64,000 nucleotides of DNA, taken from the NCBI RefSeq assembly GCF_000714935.1, contig NZ_JMIR01000004.1, forward strand, positions 124,001 through 188,000. Direction: 5' to 3'. The stretch comes from Tumebacillus flagellatus (GTDB lineage: Bacteria; Bacillota; Bacilli; Tumebacillales; Tumebacillaceae). Of this stretch, positions 8,767-16,912 are shown one piece after another. The notes under the pieces were generated by a model that searched no databases, had not been told where the DNA came from, and saw only the letters and a program-made list of their open reading frames with translations. The position numbers and the translations under genes were made by a program. Numbering within the stretch: position 1 is the stretch's first letter; each line of letters starts with the position of its first letter.

Positions 8767-9012
8767 ATGCGCGTAGAGCCGGAAAGCCTGTACGAGCGTT
8801 TTTCGAGATTGCGGACGGTTGTCTCAACTTGGGAGATTCGGTATAATCAATTGCCCGCACAAGTTCTGGCGCATTTCGACGCGGCCGACTTGGACTCGAT
8901 AGCAGGACTGATGGTCGAGAAGCGGCGATTGGAAGTTTTGATTCCTGAACTTCAGGATTTTATACGAAAGTGGGAAGAGAATGCTGATTTTGAGCGAGAC
9001 GGGCTTTTTTGA
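8767..9012 (+). CDS. small helical protein, paralogue of the upstream C-terminal domain
   Basis: 81 residues, unknown function. Residues about 27-72 align without gaps to the C-terminus of the upstream protein: LPAQVLAHFDAADLDSIAGL against LPNEVLSLFNLEDLKGIESL, then LM with Arg/Leu-rich helix and a final KWEE against KWRE. The shared pattern LP-x2-VL-x2-F-x3-DL-x2-I-x2-LM ends in a conserved KW. No good ribosome site precedes the ATG, suggesting coupling to upstream translation. The 3-prime end overlaps the helicase gene by 32 bases, so all three are probably one transcript. Confidence 0.65.
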   Translation: MRVEPESLYERFSRLRTVVSTWEIRYNQLPAQVLAHFDAADLDSIAGLMVEKRRLEVLIPELQDFIRKWEENADFERDGLF

Positions 9013-11374
9013 GGGGATCGCAGACAACGGCATACGACTCAACCCGGAACAACGAGAGGCGGTCCGCCATACGGCGGGGCCTCTCGTCGTGTTTGCGGGG
9101 CCAGGCAGCGGCAAGACGACGGTGCTCACCTGCCGCGCCGCTTACATGATGCAAGTGGCTCGGATTCCGGCGAACCAGCTTTTGATCGTCACGTTCACCC
9201 GCGCGGCGGCCGAAGAGATGCAGGAGCGGCTCGGCCGGTTGCCCGGCATCGGCGAAAGCGTGGCGCGGGCGGCGGAGATCGGGACGTTTCACTCGGTGTT
9301 TTTGCGGATGCTGTTGCAGCAAAACGGCGGCCGGATGCCGCAGTTGCTGGAAGACGCGGAGCAGCGGCAGATCATACGCAACCTTCTGCGGGAAGCGGGC
9401 GAGGACGGCGACGACGAGGAAGTCGCCGACGCCCTGCAGAAGATCGGGTTGTGCAAAAACAACCTGATCCTCCCCGCGCGCATCAAAGCGACGAAGCCGG
9501 AGAACCAGAAATTCCGCGACCTGTTCGCGGGCTATGAGAAAGCCAAGGCGCGGATGGATCGCTGGGATTACGACGACATCCTCGTGGAGTGCTATCACAT
9601 GCTGACGGGCAATCCGCTGGCGTTGGAGTATTACCGGCGCAAGTTCCGCTACATCCTCGTCGACGAGTTTCAAGATACGAACCTCGCGCAGTATGAAGTG
9701 ATCAAGCTGTTGGCAGGGCACGGGAATCTCTGCATCGTCGGCGACGATGACCAGTCGATCTACCGCTTCCGAGGGTCGCGGGTGGAGTTTTTGCTGGAGT
9801 TTGAAGAGACGTTTCCCGGAGCGGCGAAAGTGATTCTCGCGACGAATTACCGCTCGACCGACCCGGTGATCGACACGGCGTCGCGCTTGATTTTGCACAA
9901 CCGCAAACGCCAGAGCAAGCACATCAAGGGCACGGGGCGCGAAGGCGACCGTCCTGTTGTCATCCGGCCTGAAGGCGAGCGGGACGAAGCGGAGCAGGTG
10001 TTGACGCAGATCGAACAGTTGCTGCGCGACGGGATGGAGCCGGAGGGGATTGCGATTCTCTACCGGACGAACATCCAAGTGCGGGCGATGATCGACGGAT
10101 TGGTGGCGCGCAACGTGCCGTTTACGCTGCATGATGCGGACGGTGATTTCTACCGCCGTTGGCAGGTGCGGGATGTGTTGACGTACTTCCGGTTGGCACT
10201 GGAGCCGGACGATCTGGACGGGTTGGTGCAGATCATCAACCGGCCGAAGCGCTATCTGTATCCGGAGCGTTGGGTGGAAGAAGTGCATCACATTCGTCGG
10301 GAGAAGAATTGCTCATACCTGGAAGCGTTGAAGCAGGTGACAGGTTTGGAGCCGTACCAGCGGCAGAAAGTCGAGCAGTTGGCGAAGGACTTGCACAAGT
10401 TGAAGTTTCAGTCGCCCGCGTCGGCGTTGCAGACGCTTCGCAAGGAGATCGGGTACGATAAGTATCTGGAAGAGTACACGACCAAGACCGGCAACGATCT
10501 GAAAGCGGCGTCGGAACCGCTGGAGGAATTGGAGCAAGCGGTGATCGGGCACGGGACGATCCCGAAGTTCTTGCAGCATGTCGCGGAAGTCAACGAGACG
10601 ATTCGCAAAAACCGCAACAAGGGCGAGGGCATCCAGTTGATGACGATGCACAAAGCCAAGGGGTTGGAGTTTGAGCACGTCTATTGCATCGGGCTGGTGG
10701 AAGACATGATGCCGCACGCCAAAGCGCTGAACGCCGAAGGGGAGAAGCGGGATGCCGCGCTGGAAGAAGAGCGCCGTCTGCTCTATGTCGGGATGACGCG
10801 GGCGAAGCGGTTTTTGACGTTGTCGGCGCCGAAGTGTTACCACGGGAGCCGGACGGAGCCCTCTCCGTTTTTGTATGAAACGGGGTTGGTGCAGCGCGGG
10901 AAGCACGTGGAGATCAAGTCCACAGGGCTTCTCGACGGCGTGCCGGTCGGGGCGTACGGAGGCAGTCAGCTGGGCGGGAGATTCGGAGTTGGCGCAGGCG
11001 GTCGTCCGGCTGGAGGTTCTTATGGTACAGGAGGCAGTCAGCTGGGCGGGAGATTTGGAGCAGGCGCAAGCGGTGTTCAGTCTGGCGGGCGATACGGGAT
11101 TGGCGCAAGCGCCGGCGGTTCCGGCGTGATGTCCGTTTCGCCGCAGGATCGGATGAAAGCCGCGCTGGAGAAGTACGGAGAACAGCCGCTTGCAGTCGGC
11201 GACACCCTGCAACACCGCGACTTGGGCGCGGGCGTGGTCGAAGCGATCAAGCCGGTTTCCGGCGACGGCGGCCGCCGTGTGTCCCTGCGCATGGACGGAC
11301 GGGACAAGCCGTTGGATGTGCACCTGGAACTCAGTCTGTTTCTGGGCCTGTTGACCGTTTCTGTGAACGTGTAG
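8981..11374 (+). CDS. UvrD/PcrA-like superfamily 1 DNA helicase
   Basis: 797 residues, ATP-dependent 3-prime to 5-prime DNA helicase. Motifs in order: LNPEQREAV (Q motif), GPGSGKTTVL (Walker A), VDEFQDTN (motif II), GDDDQSIYRFRGS (III), TNYRST (IV), LMTMHKAKGLEFEHVY (V) and EERRLLYVGMTRAK (VI). Between about residues 645 and 710 is a Gly-rich linker made partly of a repeated GGSQLGGRFG unit, then a PcrA-like Tudor-type C-terminal domain (VGDTLQHRDLGAGVVEAI). The length and motif set fit the secondary UvrD paralogues of Bacilli (YjcD-like) rather than PcrA proper, as no ligase gene is adjacent. Start ATG at 8981 follows GGGAAGAG closely. Confidence 0.92.
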   Translation: MLILSETGFFEGIADNGIRLNPEQREAVRHTAGPLVVFAGPGSGKTTVLTCRAAYMMQVARIPANQLLIVTFTRAAAEEMQERLGRLPGIGESVARAAEIGTFHSVFLRMLLQQNGGRMPQLLEDAEQRQIIRNLLREAGEDGDDEEVADALQKIGLCKNNLILPARIKATKPENQKFRDLFAGYEKAKARMDRWDYDDILVECYHMLTGNPLALEYYRRKFRYILVDEFQDTNLAQYEVIKLLAGHGNLCIVGDDDQSIYRFRGSRVEFLLEFEETFPGAAKVILATNYRSTDPVIDTASRLILHNRKRQSKHIKGTGREGDRPVVIRPEGERDEAEQVLTQIEQLLRDGMEPEGIAILYRTNIQVRAMIDGLVARNVPFTLHDADGDFYRRWQVRDVLTYFRLALEPDDLDGLVQIINRPKRYLYPERWVEEVHHIRREKNCSYLEALKQVTGLEPYQRQKVEQLAKDLHKLKFQSPASALQTLRKEIGYDKYLEEYTTKTGNDLKAASEPLEELEQAVIGHGTIPKFLQHVAEVNETIRKNRNKGEGIQLMTMHKAKGLEFEHVYCIGLVEDMMPHAKALNAEGEKRDAALEEERRLLYVGMTRAKRFLTLSAPKCYHGSRTEPSPFLYETGLVQRGKHVEIKSTGLLDGVPVGAYGGSQLGGRFGVGAGGRPAGGSYGTGGSQLGGRFGAGASGVQSGGRYGIGASAGGSGVMSVSPQDRMKAALEKYGEQPLAVGDTLQHRDLGAGVVEAIKPVSGDGGRRVSLRMDGRDKPLDVHLELSLFLGLLTVSVNV
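10958..11060 (+). repeat. 72-bp direct repeat in the helicase Gly-rich linker
   Basis: A 31-base unit starting GGAGGCAGTCAGCTGGGCGG occurs at 10958-10988 and again at 11030-11060 with one mismatch, spaced 72 bases (24 codons). Both copies encode GGSQLGGRFG. Confidence 0.85.
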
Positions 11375-11430
11375 AAAAAACACCGCTGTCCGCACTTGGA
11401 GAAAAGTGTGCGGGCAGAGGTGTTTTTTTC
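11375..11430 (+). terminator. terminator after the helicase gene
   Basis: AAAAACACC and GGTGTTTTT close a long stem that also pairs CTGTCCGCACT with AGTGTGCGGGCAG around a purine loop. Confidence 0.9.
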
Positions 11431-11460
11431 TTGACAGCCTCCTGCGTTCGGATGTATAAA
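11431..11460 (+). promoter_or_regulatory. sigma-A promoter of the proBA leader
   Basis: TTGACA (11431-11436), 18-base spacer, TATAAA (11455-11460). It abuts the T-tract of the preceding terminator. Confidence 0.75.
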
Positions 11461-11466
11461 TATAAA

Positions 11467-11727
11467 CAATACTTTTGGGCAACGCGATGATGGAGTGAGT
11501 ACGCGGGAGAAACCGATCAGAGAGCAGGGGTCAGCGGCTGAGAGCCCCCGCCGGAAGCATCTTGCCGAACCGCCTCCTGAGCTTTCTGTGAAAAGCAGAA
11601 CGGGTTCCGACCGTTATCTCGGCTTGAGTGGGCAGCAGACCTCCCAAGGGGGTGCTCTGTCAACGAAGGTGGTACCGCGAGAGAGAGCTCTTTCGTCCTT
11701 CTGAGGGACGAGAGGGCTTTTTTTATT
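11467..11727 (+). promoter_or_regulatory. T-box leader of proBA
   Basis: tRNA-sensing riboswitch of about 260 bases. Seen: GAGTA near the 5-prime end, CAGAGAGC of stem I, GGCTGAGAGCC, a GAA ... GAG specifier-loop frame holding CCGCCTCCT, and the hallmark T-box sequence AAGGTGGTACCGCG at 11666-11679, followed by the competing terminator. Uncharged tRNA stabilises the antiterminator and lets proBA be transcribed. Because proline synthesis lies downstream the specifier should be a CCN codon; CCT or CCG within the loop fit, but a one-base register shift would read GCC, so the exact codon needs a covariance model. Confidence 0.92.
11686..11725 (+). terminator. T-box attenuator terminator
   Basis: AGCTCTTTCGTCCTT pairs with AGGGACGAGAGGGCT, followed by TTTTTTT. 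It overlaps the 3-prime part of the antiterminator. Confidence 0.9.
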
Positions 11728-11761
11728 GGCGTTTTGGAGTGGAGAAGAGGAGGAGAACAGC

Positions 11762-12553
11762 ATGAATCACAGACGGATCGTTGTAAAAGCAGGGTCGAGT
11801 TCGCTGACCGACGAAACAGGGCGGCTTGACGAGGCGCGGATTTCCCGCTTGGTCGACATGCTGGCGGAGTTGCGGGAAGAGGGGCATGAAGTGCTCTTGG
11901 TGTCGTCGGGCGCCATCGCCGCCGGTCTTGGCAAACTGGGCTGGCAGCGGGAGTCGATCTCCATGCCGGAAAAACAAGCCGCCGCCGCCGTCGGCCAAGG
12001 GTTGTTGATCAACACCTACGAGCAGATGTTTGCCGAGCGCGGGATCGTCATCGGGCAGTTGCTGTTGACGCGCTCCGATGTGGAAGTGCGAAACCGCTTC
12101 TTGAACATCCGCAACACGACGGAAACGCTGCTCGCCCATCGAATCATTCCGATCGTCAACGAAAACGATACGGTCGCGGTGGAAGAGATCCGCTTTGGCG
12201 ACAACGACACGCTCGGGAGTCTGGTCGCGGTGGTCGCGGAGGCGGACCTCGTGGTGTTGCTGACCGACATCGACGGCATGTATACGTCCGACCCGCGACT
12301 GGATGAGTCGGCGGAGCGCTTGCTCGACGTCTGGGAGATCACCGAGGAGTTGGAGCAGATGGCGGGCGGCACGGGCACGGTTGTCGGCACCGGGGGGATG
12401 CGCTCGAAACTGGCGGCGGCACGAATCGCGATGGACGCCGGAATCGATTTGGTAGTGGCGGCGAGCACGGAGCCGGATGTGTTGGCGCGCATCGTGCGAG
12501 GTGAGGACATCGGCACACAATTTCACGCGAGAAAGGCGGTTCGAGGAAGATGA
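11762..12553 (+). CDS. proB: glutamate 5-kinase
   Basis: 263-residue amino acid kinase that phosphorylates glutamate to gamma-glutamyl phosphate, the first step of proline synthesis. Seen: VVKAGSSSLT at the N-terminus, LVSSGAIAAG, PIVNENDTV, FGDNDTLGSLVA and GTGGMRSKLAAA. The protein ends after the kinase domain, so the C-terminal PUA domain of the longer E. coli-type enzyme is absent. ATG at 11762 follows GAGGAGGAG. The last 4 bases overlap proA (ATGA), and both genes are controlled by the T-box leader. Confidence 0.96.
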   Translation: MNHRRIVVKAGSSSLTDETGRLDEARISRLVDMLAELREEGHEVLLVSSGAIAAGLGKLGWQRESISMPEKQAAAAVGQGLLINTYEQMFAERGIVIGQLLLTRSDVEVRNRFLNIRNTTETLLAHRIIPIVNENDTVAVEEIRFGDNDTLGSLVAVVAEADLVVLLTDIDGMYTSDPRLDESAERLLDVWEITEELEQMAGGTGTVVGTGGMRSKLAAARIAMDAGIDLVVAASTEPDVLARIVRGEDIGTQFHARKAVRGR

Positions 12554-13962
12554 TCACGGAAGCCGAGCTGTTGAAAGTTCTGGTTCTGAAGCAAGCGGAG
12601 AGCGCGCAGAACGCTGCCAAACAACTGCGCGTCGCCACGACGGATCAAAAAAACGAAGCGCTCCGCGCCATGGGGCAATCCCTGTGGGAGCGGCGCGAGG
12701 CAATTTTGGCGGCGAATGCGTTGGACGTGGCGGAAGCGCGAGAGACGGGGCAGTCGGAGGGACGGATCGACCGGTTGGCGTTGGATGAGAAACGGATGCA
12801 AGGGATCATCGAGGGCTTGCAACAAGTGGCGGCGTTGCCCGATCCGGTGGGAGAGGTGATCGAGACGTTCGTGCGGGCGGACGGCTTGCGCGTGGAAAAA
12901 GTTCGCGTGCCGCTCGGCGTCATCGCGATGATCTACGAGTCCCGCCCGAACGTCACGGTGGATGCGGCGGGGTTGACGTTGAAGACGGGCAATGCCGTGA
13001 TCTTGCGCGGCGGTCGGGAAGCGTTGCGAACCAACGTCGAGTTGGTGGCGGCGATGCGCGAGGGAGTGGAGCGGGCCGGATTGACGGCGGACGCGATTCA
13101 GTTGATCAACCGGACGGAGCGGGAAACGGTGGATGTATTGATCCGGGCAAGAGGGCTGGTCGATCTCGTGATTCCTCGCGGCGGCGCGGAGTTGATCAAC
13201 CGCGTGGTGGAGAATTCAAGAGTGCCCGTGATTGAAACGGGGGTGGGCAACTGCCACGTGTACGTGGATGCAGAGGCGGACCTCGCGATGGCGAAGGCAG
13301 TTATCCTCAACGCGAAAACGCAGAGACCTTCGGTTTGCAACGCGATGGAGACGCTGTTGGTGCATGAAGCGGTAGGAGCTGAATGGTTGCGCGAACTCGC
13401 CGCTGAGTTGGCGGAACGAGGGGTGGAGATACGCGGGTGTGAGCGGACTTTGAAACGACTTCGGCTTGGTGGAGAGAAGGGGACTTTAAAACGGTTTGAG
13501 ACTGACGCTTACGAGCAGGCGTTGGAAGTAGGGGACGAAAGCCGTTCTGAGCGAACTTTTGAACGAGTTGGCGAGTTTGCTGGTTCTGATCGTGACTCTG
13601 CACGTTCGCGGATCGTCCCCGCCGCCGAAGCGGACTGGTCGACCGAATTCCTCGACCTCATCCTCGCGGTGAAGGTCGTCGACTCGCTGGACGACGCCGT
13701 CGAGCACATCGGCCGCTACGGCACGCAGCACTCCGAAGCGATCATCACGGGCAACGAGTCGGCGGCACAGGCGTTTTTGACCCGCGTGGACGCCGCTGCC
13801 GTCTATCACAACGCGTCGACGCGCTTCACCGACGGATTCGAATTCGGCTTCGGCGCGGAGATCGGCATCTCCACACAGAAACTGCACGCCCGCGGCCCGA
13901 TGGGGCTGCGAGAACTTACTTCTTCCAAATACATCCTCCGAGGGACAGGTCAAATCCGCTGA
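12550..13962 (+). CDS. proA: gamma-glutamyl phosphate reductase with an internal insertion
   Basis: Second enzyme of proline synthesis: NADPH reduction of gamma-glutamyl phosphate to glutamate semialdehyde. Aldehyde-dehydrogenase fold motifs are intact: PLGVIAMIYESRPNVT, the catalytic Cys in QRPSVCNAMETLLVH (about residue 263), and the family C-terminus HARGPMGLRELTSSKYI. At 470 residues it is about 54 longer than usual. The extra stretch is residues about 301-354 (nt 13450-13611), between RGCERT and PAAEADWSTEFLDLI, two segments normally almost adjacent. The insertion is charged and contains three diverged copies of a unit like GAGCGGACTTTGAAACGA. The frame stays open through it, so the enzyme may well be functional. 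Confidence 0.93.
   Translation: MITEAELLKVLVLKQAESAQNAAKQLRVATTDQKNEALRAMGQSLWERREAILAANALDVAEARETGQSEGRIDRLALDEKRMQGIIEGLQQVAALPDPVGEVIETFVRADGLRVEKVRVPLGVIAMIYESRPNVTVDAAGLTLKTGNAVILRGGREALRTNVELVAAMREGVERAGLTADAIQLINRTERETVDVLIRARGLVDLVIPRGGAELINRVVENSRVPVIETGVGNCHVYVDAEADLAMAKAVILNAKTQRPSVCNAMETLLVHEAVGAEWLRELAAELAERGVEIRGCERTLKRLRLGGEKGTLKRFETDAYEQALEVGDESRSERTFERVGEFAGSDRDSARSRIVPAAEADWSTEFLDLILAVKVVDSLDDAVEHIGRYGTQHSEAIITGNESAAQAFLTRVDAAAVYHNASTRFTDGFEFGFGAEIGISTQKLHARGPMGLRELTSSKYILRGTGQIR
13450..13611 (+). repeat. repeat-containing in-frame insertion within proA
   Basis: 162 bases not expected in proA. Related units lie at its start (GCGGACTTTGAAACGA), middle (GGGGACTTTAAAACGG) and later part (GCGAACTTTTGAACGA). 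The codon choice (ACT, TTT, GGT) is less GC-biased than the flanking gene. Confidence 0.6.
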
Positions 13963-13964
13963 GT

Positions 13965-13988
13965 CATATGGTATTCATATGGTATAAT
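13965..13988 (+). promoter_or_regulatory. direct repeat with -10 element before the dehydrogenase gene
   Basis: CATATGGTAT occurs at 13965-13974 and 13976-13985, an 11-base period, and the second copy runs into TATAAT (13983-13988). No clear -35 is seen, so a regulator may be needed; the repeat could be its binding site. Confidence 0.45.
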
Positions 13989-14049
13989 GTAGAAAACTAG
14001 TTTTGCTATGCAAAACAAAATTTCACACAGCGGAACAGGAGGGCTTTTC

Positions 14050-15018
14050 ATGAAAACGGTCATCCTTGACGATTGGGACAATGCTACCAACGGGCTCCAG
14101 AAATTGAACGCCCTGAAGCAGTTTTCGGACGTACAGATTTATCACGATCAACCGTCGCCAGCCGTTCTCTACGAGCGGGTGCGCGACGCCGACGCCGTGG
14201 TGTTCATGCGCGAGAGAACGAAAGTGACGGCGGAGTTGCTCGACCAGATGCCGAACCTCAAACTTCTCGCCCAGACGGGCACGGGTCTTGCGCACATCGA
14301 CATGTCGGAAGTCAACAAGCGCCGCATCCCGGTCGCCACCACGCCGGGCGGGTCGACGGCGGCGGTGACGGAGTTGACGTTTGCGTTTCTCCTTGCGTTG
14401 GCGCGCGACTTGGTGAAGTTCACCGCGCAGATGAAAGCGGGGAGTTGGCCGATCGGCATCACGCAAAACATCTCCGGCAAGACCCTCGGCCTGATCGGGC
14501 TCGGCAAGATCGGCCTCTCCGTCGCGAAGGTTGCCAAAGCGTTCGGAATGAACGTGATCGCGTGGGGGCCGAGGCTGACGGCAGAGCGAGCGGAAGCGGC
14601 GGGAGTGACGTATGTGGAGCTGGACGACTTGCTCCAGCAAAGCCACTTCGTTTCGCTGCACGTTCGTCTCGTGGCGGAGACACGGAATTTGCTGACGAGA
14701 AGGCATTTTGGCACCATGCGCCCCGACGCGTGCCTGATCAACACCTCGCGCGGGGAACTGGTGGACGAAAAAGCCCTGATCTGTGCGCTGCAGTCCGGCC
14801 GGATCAAAGGCGCGGGACTCGACGTGTTCCACCAAGAACCGCTCGACCCGAACCATCCGCTCCTGCAACTGAACAACGTCGTCCTCGCCCCGCACATCGG
14901 ATGGAAAACGGATACGACGTTTGAGAGCTTCTTGAACGGGTCGATCGAGAATATCGAGAGCTTCTTCCGGCAGGGGAAGCCGGTACATATCGCGAACCCG
15001 GAAGTCTTCAATGACTAG
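14050..15018 (+). CDS. D-isomer 2-hydroxyacid dehydrogenase family protein
   Basis: 322-residue NAD(P)-dependent dehydrogenase of the phosphoglycerate/glycerate dehydrogenase family. The Rossmann signature KTLGLIGLGKIGLSVAKVAK, the NTSRGELVDEKAL segment with the catalytic Arg, and the late catalytic His in LAPHIGW are present. Its 2-oxoacid substrate is unknown; a second member of the family lies at 43334 and is closer to glyoxylate/hydroxypyruvate reductases. ATG at 14050 follows CAGGAGGG. It has its own upstream promoter-like element after proA. Confidence 0.88.
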   Translation: MKTVILDDWDNATNGLQKLNALKQFSDVQIYHDQPSPAVLYERVRDADAVVFMRERTKVTAELLDQMPNLKLLAQTGTGLAHIDMSEVNKRRIPVATTPGGSTAAVTELTFAFLLALARDLVKFTAQMKAGSWPIGITQNISGKTLGLIGLGKIGLSVAKVAKAFGMNVIAWGPRLTAERAEAAGVTYVELDDLLQQSHFVSLHVRLVAETRNLLTRRHFGTMRPDACLINTSRGELVDEKALICALQSGRIKGAGLDVFHQEPLDPNHPLLQLNNVVLAPHIGWKTDTTFESFLNGSIENIESFFRQGKPVHIANPEVFND

Positions 15019-15025
15019 AAAAGGA

Positions 15026-15204
15026 AGCTCCAATCCCCATGGGCTTTCAGGAGATAAAAAAACTGAACCCGAATTGACCGGTAGGAGATAAAAATCTCCG
15101 AAACCGCACAGACGGTCAGGAGAAAAAAACTCCGTACACGCACGGGACTATCATAAAGTGAAACAAACCTCCAAGCCCGCACGGCTCGGAGGTTTCTTTT
15201 TTTC
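15026..15204 (+). repeat. tandem array of terminator-like hairpins
   Basis: Five diverged units of about 35 bases. Each has the plan CTCC, a 15-19-base middle often containing CGCACGG, then GGAG and an A-run. Units: 15027-15061, about 15062-15095, 15096-15129, about 15130-15160 (degenerate), and the last at 15165-15204, which is a fully formed terminator. On the minus strand each A-run becomes a U-tract after a CTCC/GGAG stem. Confidence 0.65.
15165..15204. terminator. bidirectional terminator between convergent genes
   Basis: AAACCTCC and GGAGGTTT with a 15-base loop, then CTTTTTTT on the plus strand; on the minus strand the stem is followed by GTTTC. It serves the dehydrogenase and the convergent hydrolase. 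Confidence 0.85.
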
Positions 15205-16822
15205 ACCATTTCCGCACAAACGGGATCGCTTGCCGGTAGAGGTACGACACCACGCGTCCCGCATCATCCACCTGAAAGTCGGTAATCCCAAACCACCCTG
15301 CGTGGAACAGGTTGGGAGCCAGCGGTTGCAAGGGCTGCTCCCCGTCATGATAGCGCATGATCAGCGTGTCTCCCTCCAGCCGCACGCTCGAATTCAGGAA
15401 TCCGCTGTGCGAGTATTCGCCGGTGTATTTTTGCAACTCTTCCGCTGTGGGAGTCCACAGTTCAGGGCTCTGCGCGAGTTTGCGGCAGGCTTCGTTGCCC
15501 ACCATAAGGTGCGCGGCGTCCACAACTCCCACGCCAAAAACGGCATGCCCGGCCGCATCGTCAATGGCCAGCGCGAAGTCGGGGCGCTCCGACTGAACGT
15601 CCAAACGGAACACCTGCCCGTTCTTCGAGAGGCGCGTCACGCCGTCTTCCTGCCAAACTTTCACAAACCCAACGGCACCGCCAAAAAAGTCGCCTTCCAC
15701 AGAGGTAAAGCCAACGTCCGCGCCATCCTTCTCGGCGTACGAGTCGCTTGCCACTGAGCCAATCTCGACCCCGACGCCAGCATCATCTTGCTCGACGAGA
15801 TAGCCGCGACCCACGGGCCGGGTGATTTTTTTCTCCTGTAAGATCTGTTCGGCGATTTGGAGATGGGGGAACTCGCGGTTGGCGAGCGTAATCACGGCGG
15901 CGTCTTCGTCGGGGGAGATCGTCAGCAGGTTCGAGTACTTGCCGACATCGCCGAAGTGGTACACCCAGTTGTTGCGCACGAACAGCCCGAGCCCGTAGCC
16001 GGAGCGGAACGTGTTGAAGAGCGGTGTCTGCACGCGTTGCATCTCGTCCAGCGAGCTCTTGGAAAGCAACTCCCCGCGCCCCAACTGCAACCGTGCAAAC
16101 TTTGCAAGGTCTTCCGCTGTGGACAGCGCCATGTACCCAGGCGCGGCAGGCGTGTCGATCATCGGCAGGTCCTGCACGAGCAGAGAGCCGTCGAACTGCA
16201 ATTCATGCCCGAGCGCCAACGACCCGCCCGAAGCAAGCAACGCGTCCACATCAAACCCTGTCCGCTCCATCCCAAGCGGCGCGAACACCTCTTCACGCAT
16301 CAACTGCTCATAAGACCGCCCCGTCACAACCTCCGCCACACAAGCCGCCACGCTAAAATTCACATTGCTGTACGAAAAAAGCGTCCCCGGCGCGGCCGCC
16401 ATCCGAATTCGAGGCACATCGTGCTCGACAAATTCTCGAAGCGAAGTCGACCGCTCCAACCCAGCATCATTCACAAACCCGGTCATCTGGCTCAAGAGCA
16501 TGCGCAGCGTCACGCAACCCGAGAAATCATCTCTAGCAGACGCATCCGGCACCCCCACCCGAAACCACGGCAGATACTCCCGCACCGGTACATCGAGCCC
16601 CACGATCCCGCGCTCCACCAACCTCAAAATCATCGTCGCCGTCAACGGCTTCGTAATCGACCCGACTCGAAACAGCGTGCGATCCGCCGTCACCGACACA
16701 CCGCTCCCAAGCACTGCCTCCCCAAACCCTTCTGAAATAACCACCTCGCCGCCGCGCATGACCACACAAGCAACGCCCGGCGTCCGCGCATTTCGCATCG
16801 CTTCTTCGATCAACGTCCGCAT
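15203..16822 (-). CDS. serine hydrolase of the class C beta-lactamase fold
   Basis: 539 residues with a penicillin-binding/AmpC-type domain (about 1-330) followed by an extra beta-rich C-terminal domain. Catalytic elements: GSITKP (Ser-x-x-Lys), YSNVN (Tyr-x-Asn) and HFGDVG in place of the KTG box. Such proteins are peptidases, esterases or amidases more often than true beta-lactamases. No signal peptide is seen at the N-terminus, so a cytoplasmic site is likely unless the start is mis-set. The ribosome site (GTAGGG) is weak. Substrate unknown. Confidence 0.85.
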   Translation of the reverse strand: MRTLIEEAMRNARTPGVACVVMRGGEVVISEGFGEAVLGSGVSVTADRTLFRVGSITKPLTATMILRLVERGIVGLDVPVREYLPWFRVGVPDASARDDFSGCVTLRMLLSQMTGFVNDAGLERSTSLREFVEHDVPRIRMAAAPGTLFSYSNVNFSVAACVAEVVTGRSYEQLMREEVFAPLGMERTGFDVDALLASGGSLALGHELQFDGSLLVQDLPMIDTPAAPGYMALSTAEDLAKFARLQLGRGELLSKSSLDEMQRVQTPLFNTFRSGYGLGLFVRNNWVYHFGDVGKYSNLLTISPDEDAAVITLANREFPHLQIAEQILQEKKITRPVGRGYLVEQDDAGVGVEIGSVASDSYAEKDGADVGFTSVEGDFFGGAVGFVKVWQEDGVTRLSKNGQVFRLDVQSERPDFALAIDDAAGHAVFGVGVVDAAHLMVGNEACRKLAQSPELWTPTAEELQKYTGEYSHSGFLNSSVRLEGDTLIMRYHDGEQPLQPLAPNLFHAGWFGITDFQVDDAGRVVSYLYRQAIPFVRKW

Positions 16823-16865
16823 TCTACAACCCTACTTTTCCCTGAAATTTCCTACTAGTATATCA

Positions 16866-16895
16866 CGAAAAAAAGCCCCCGTCTCCGGAGGCTCT
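16866..16895 (-). terminator. terminator after the minus-strand transporter gene
   Basis: Minus strand: AGCCTCC and GGGGGCT around GGAGAC, followed by TTTTTTT. It separates the transporter from the hydrolase downstream. Confidence 0.85.
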
Positions 16896-16912
16896 CTTCT
16901 TTCCCAAAAAAC

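Noticed and set aside
13450-13611. proA insertion considered as an intein
   Set aside because: Only 54 residues, no splicing or endonuclease motifs, and no Cys/Ser at the junction in the right places.
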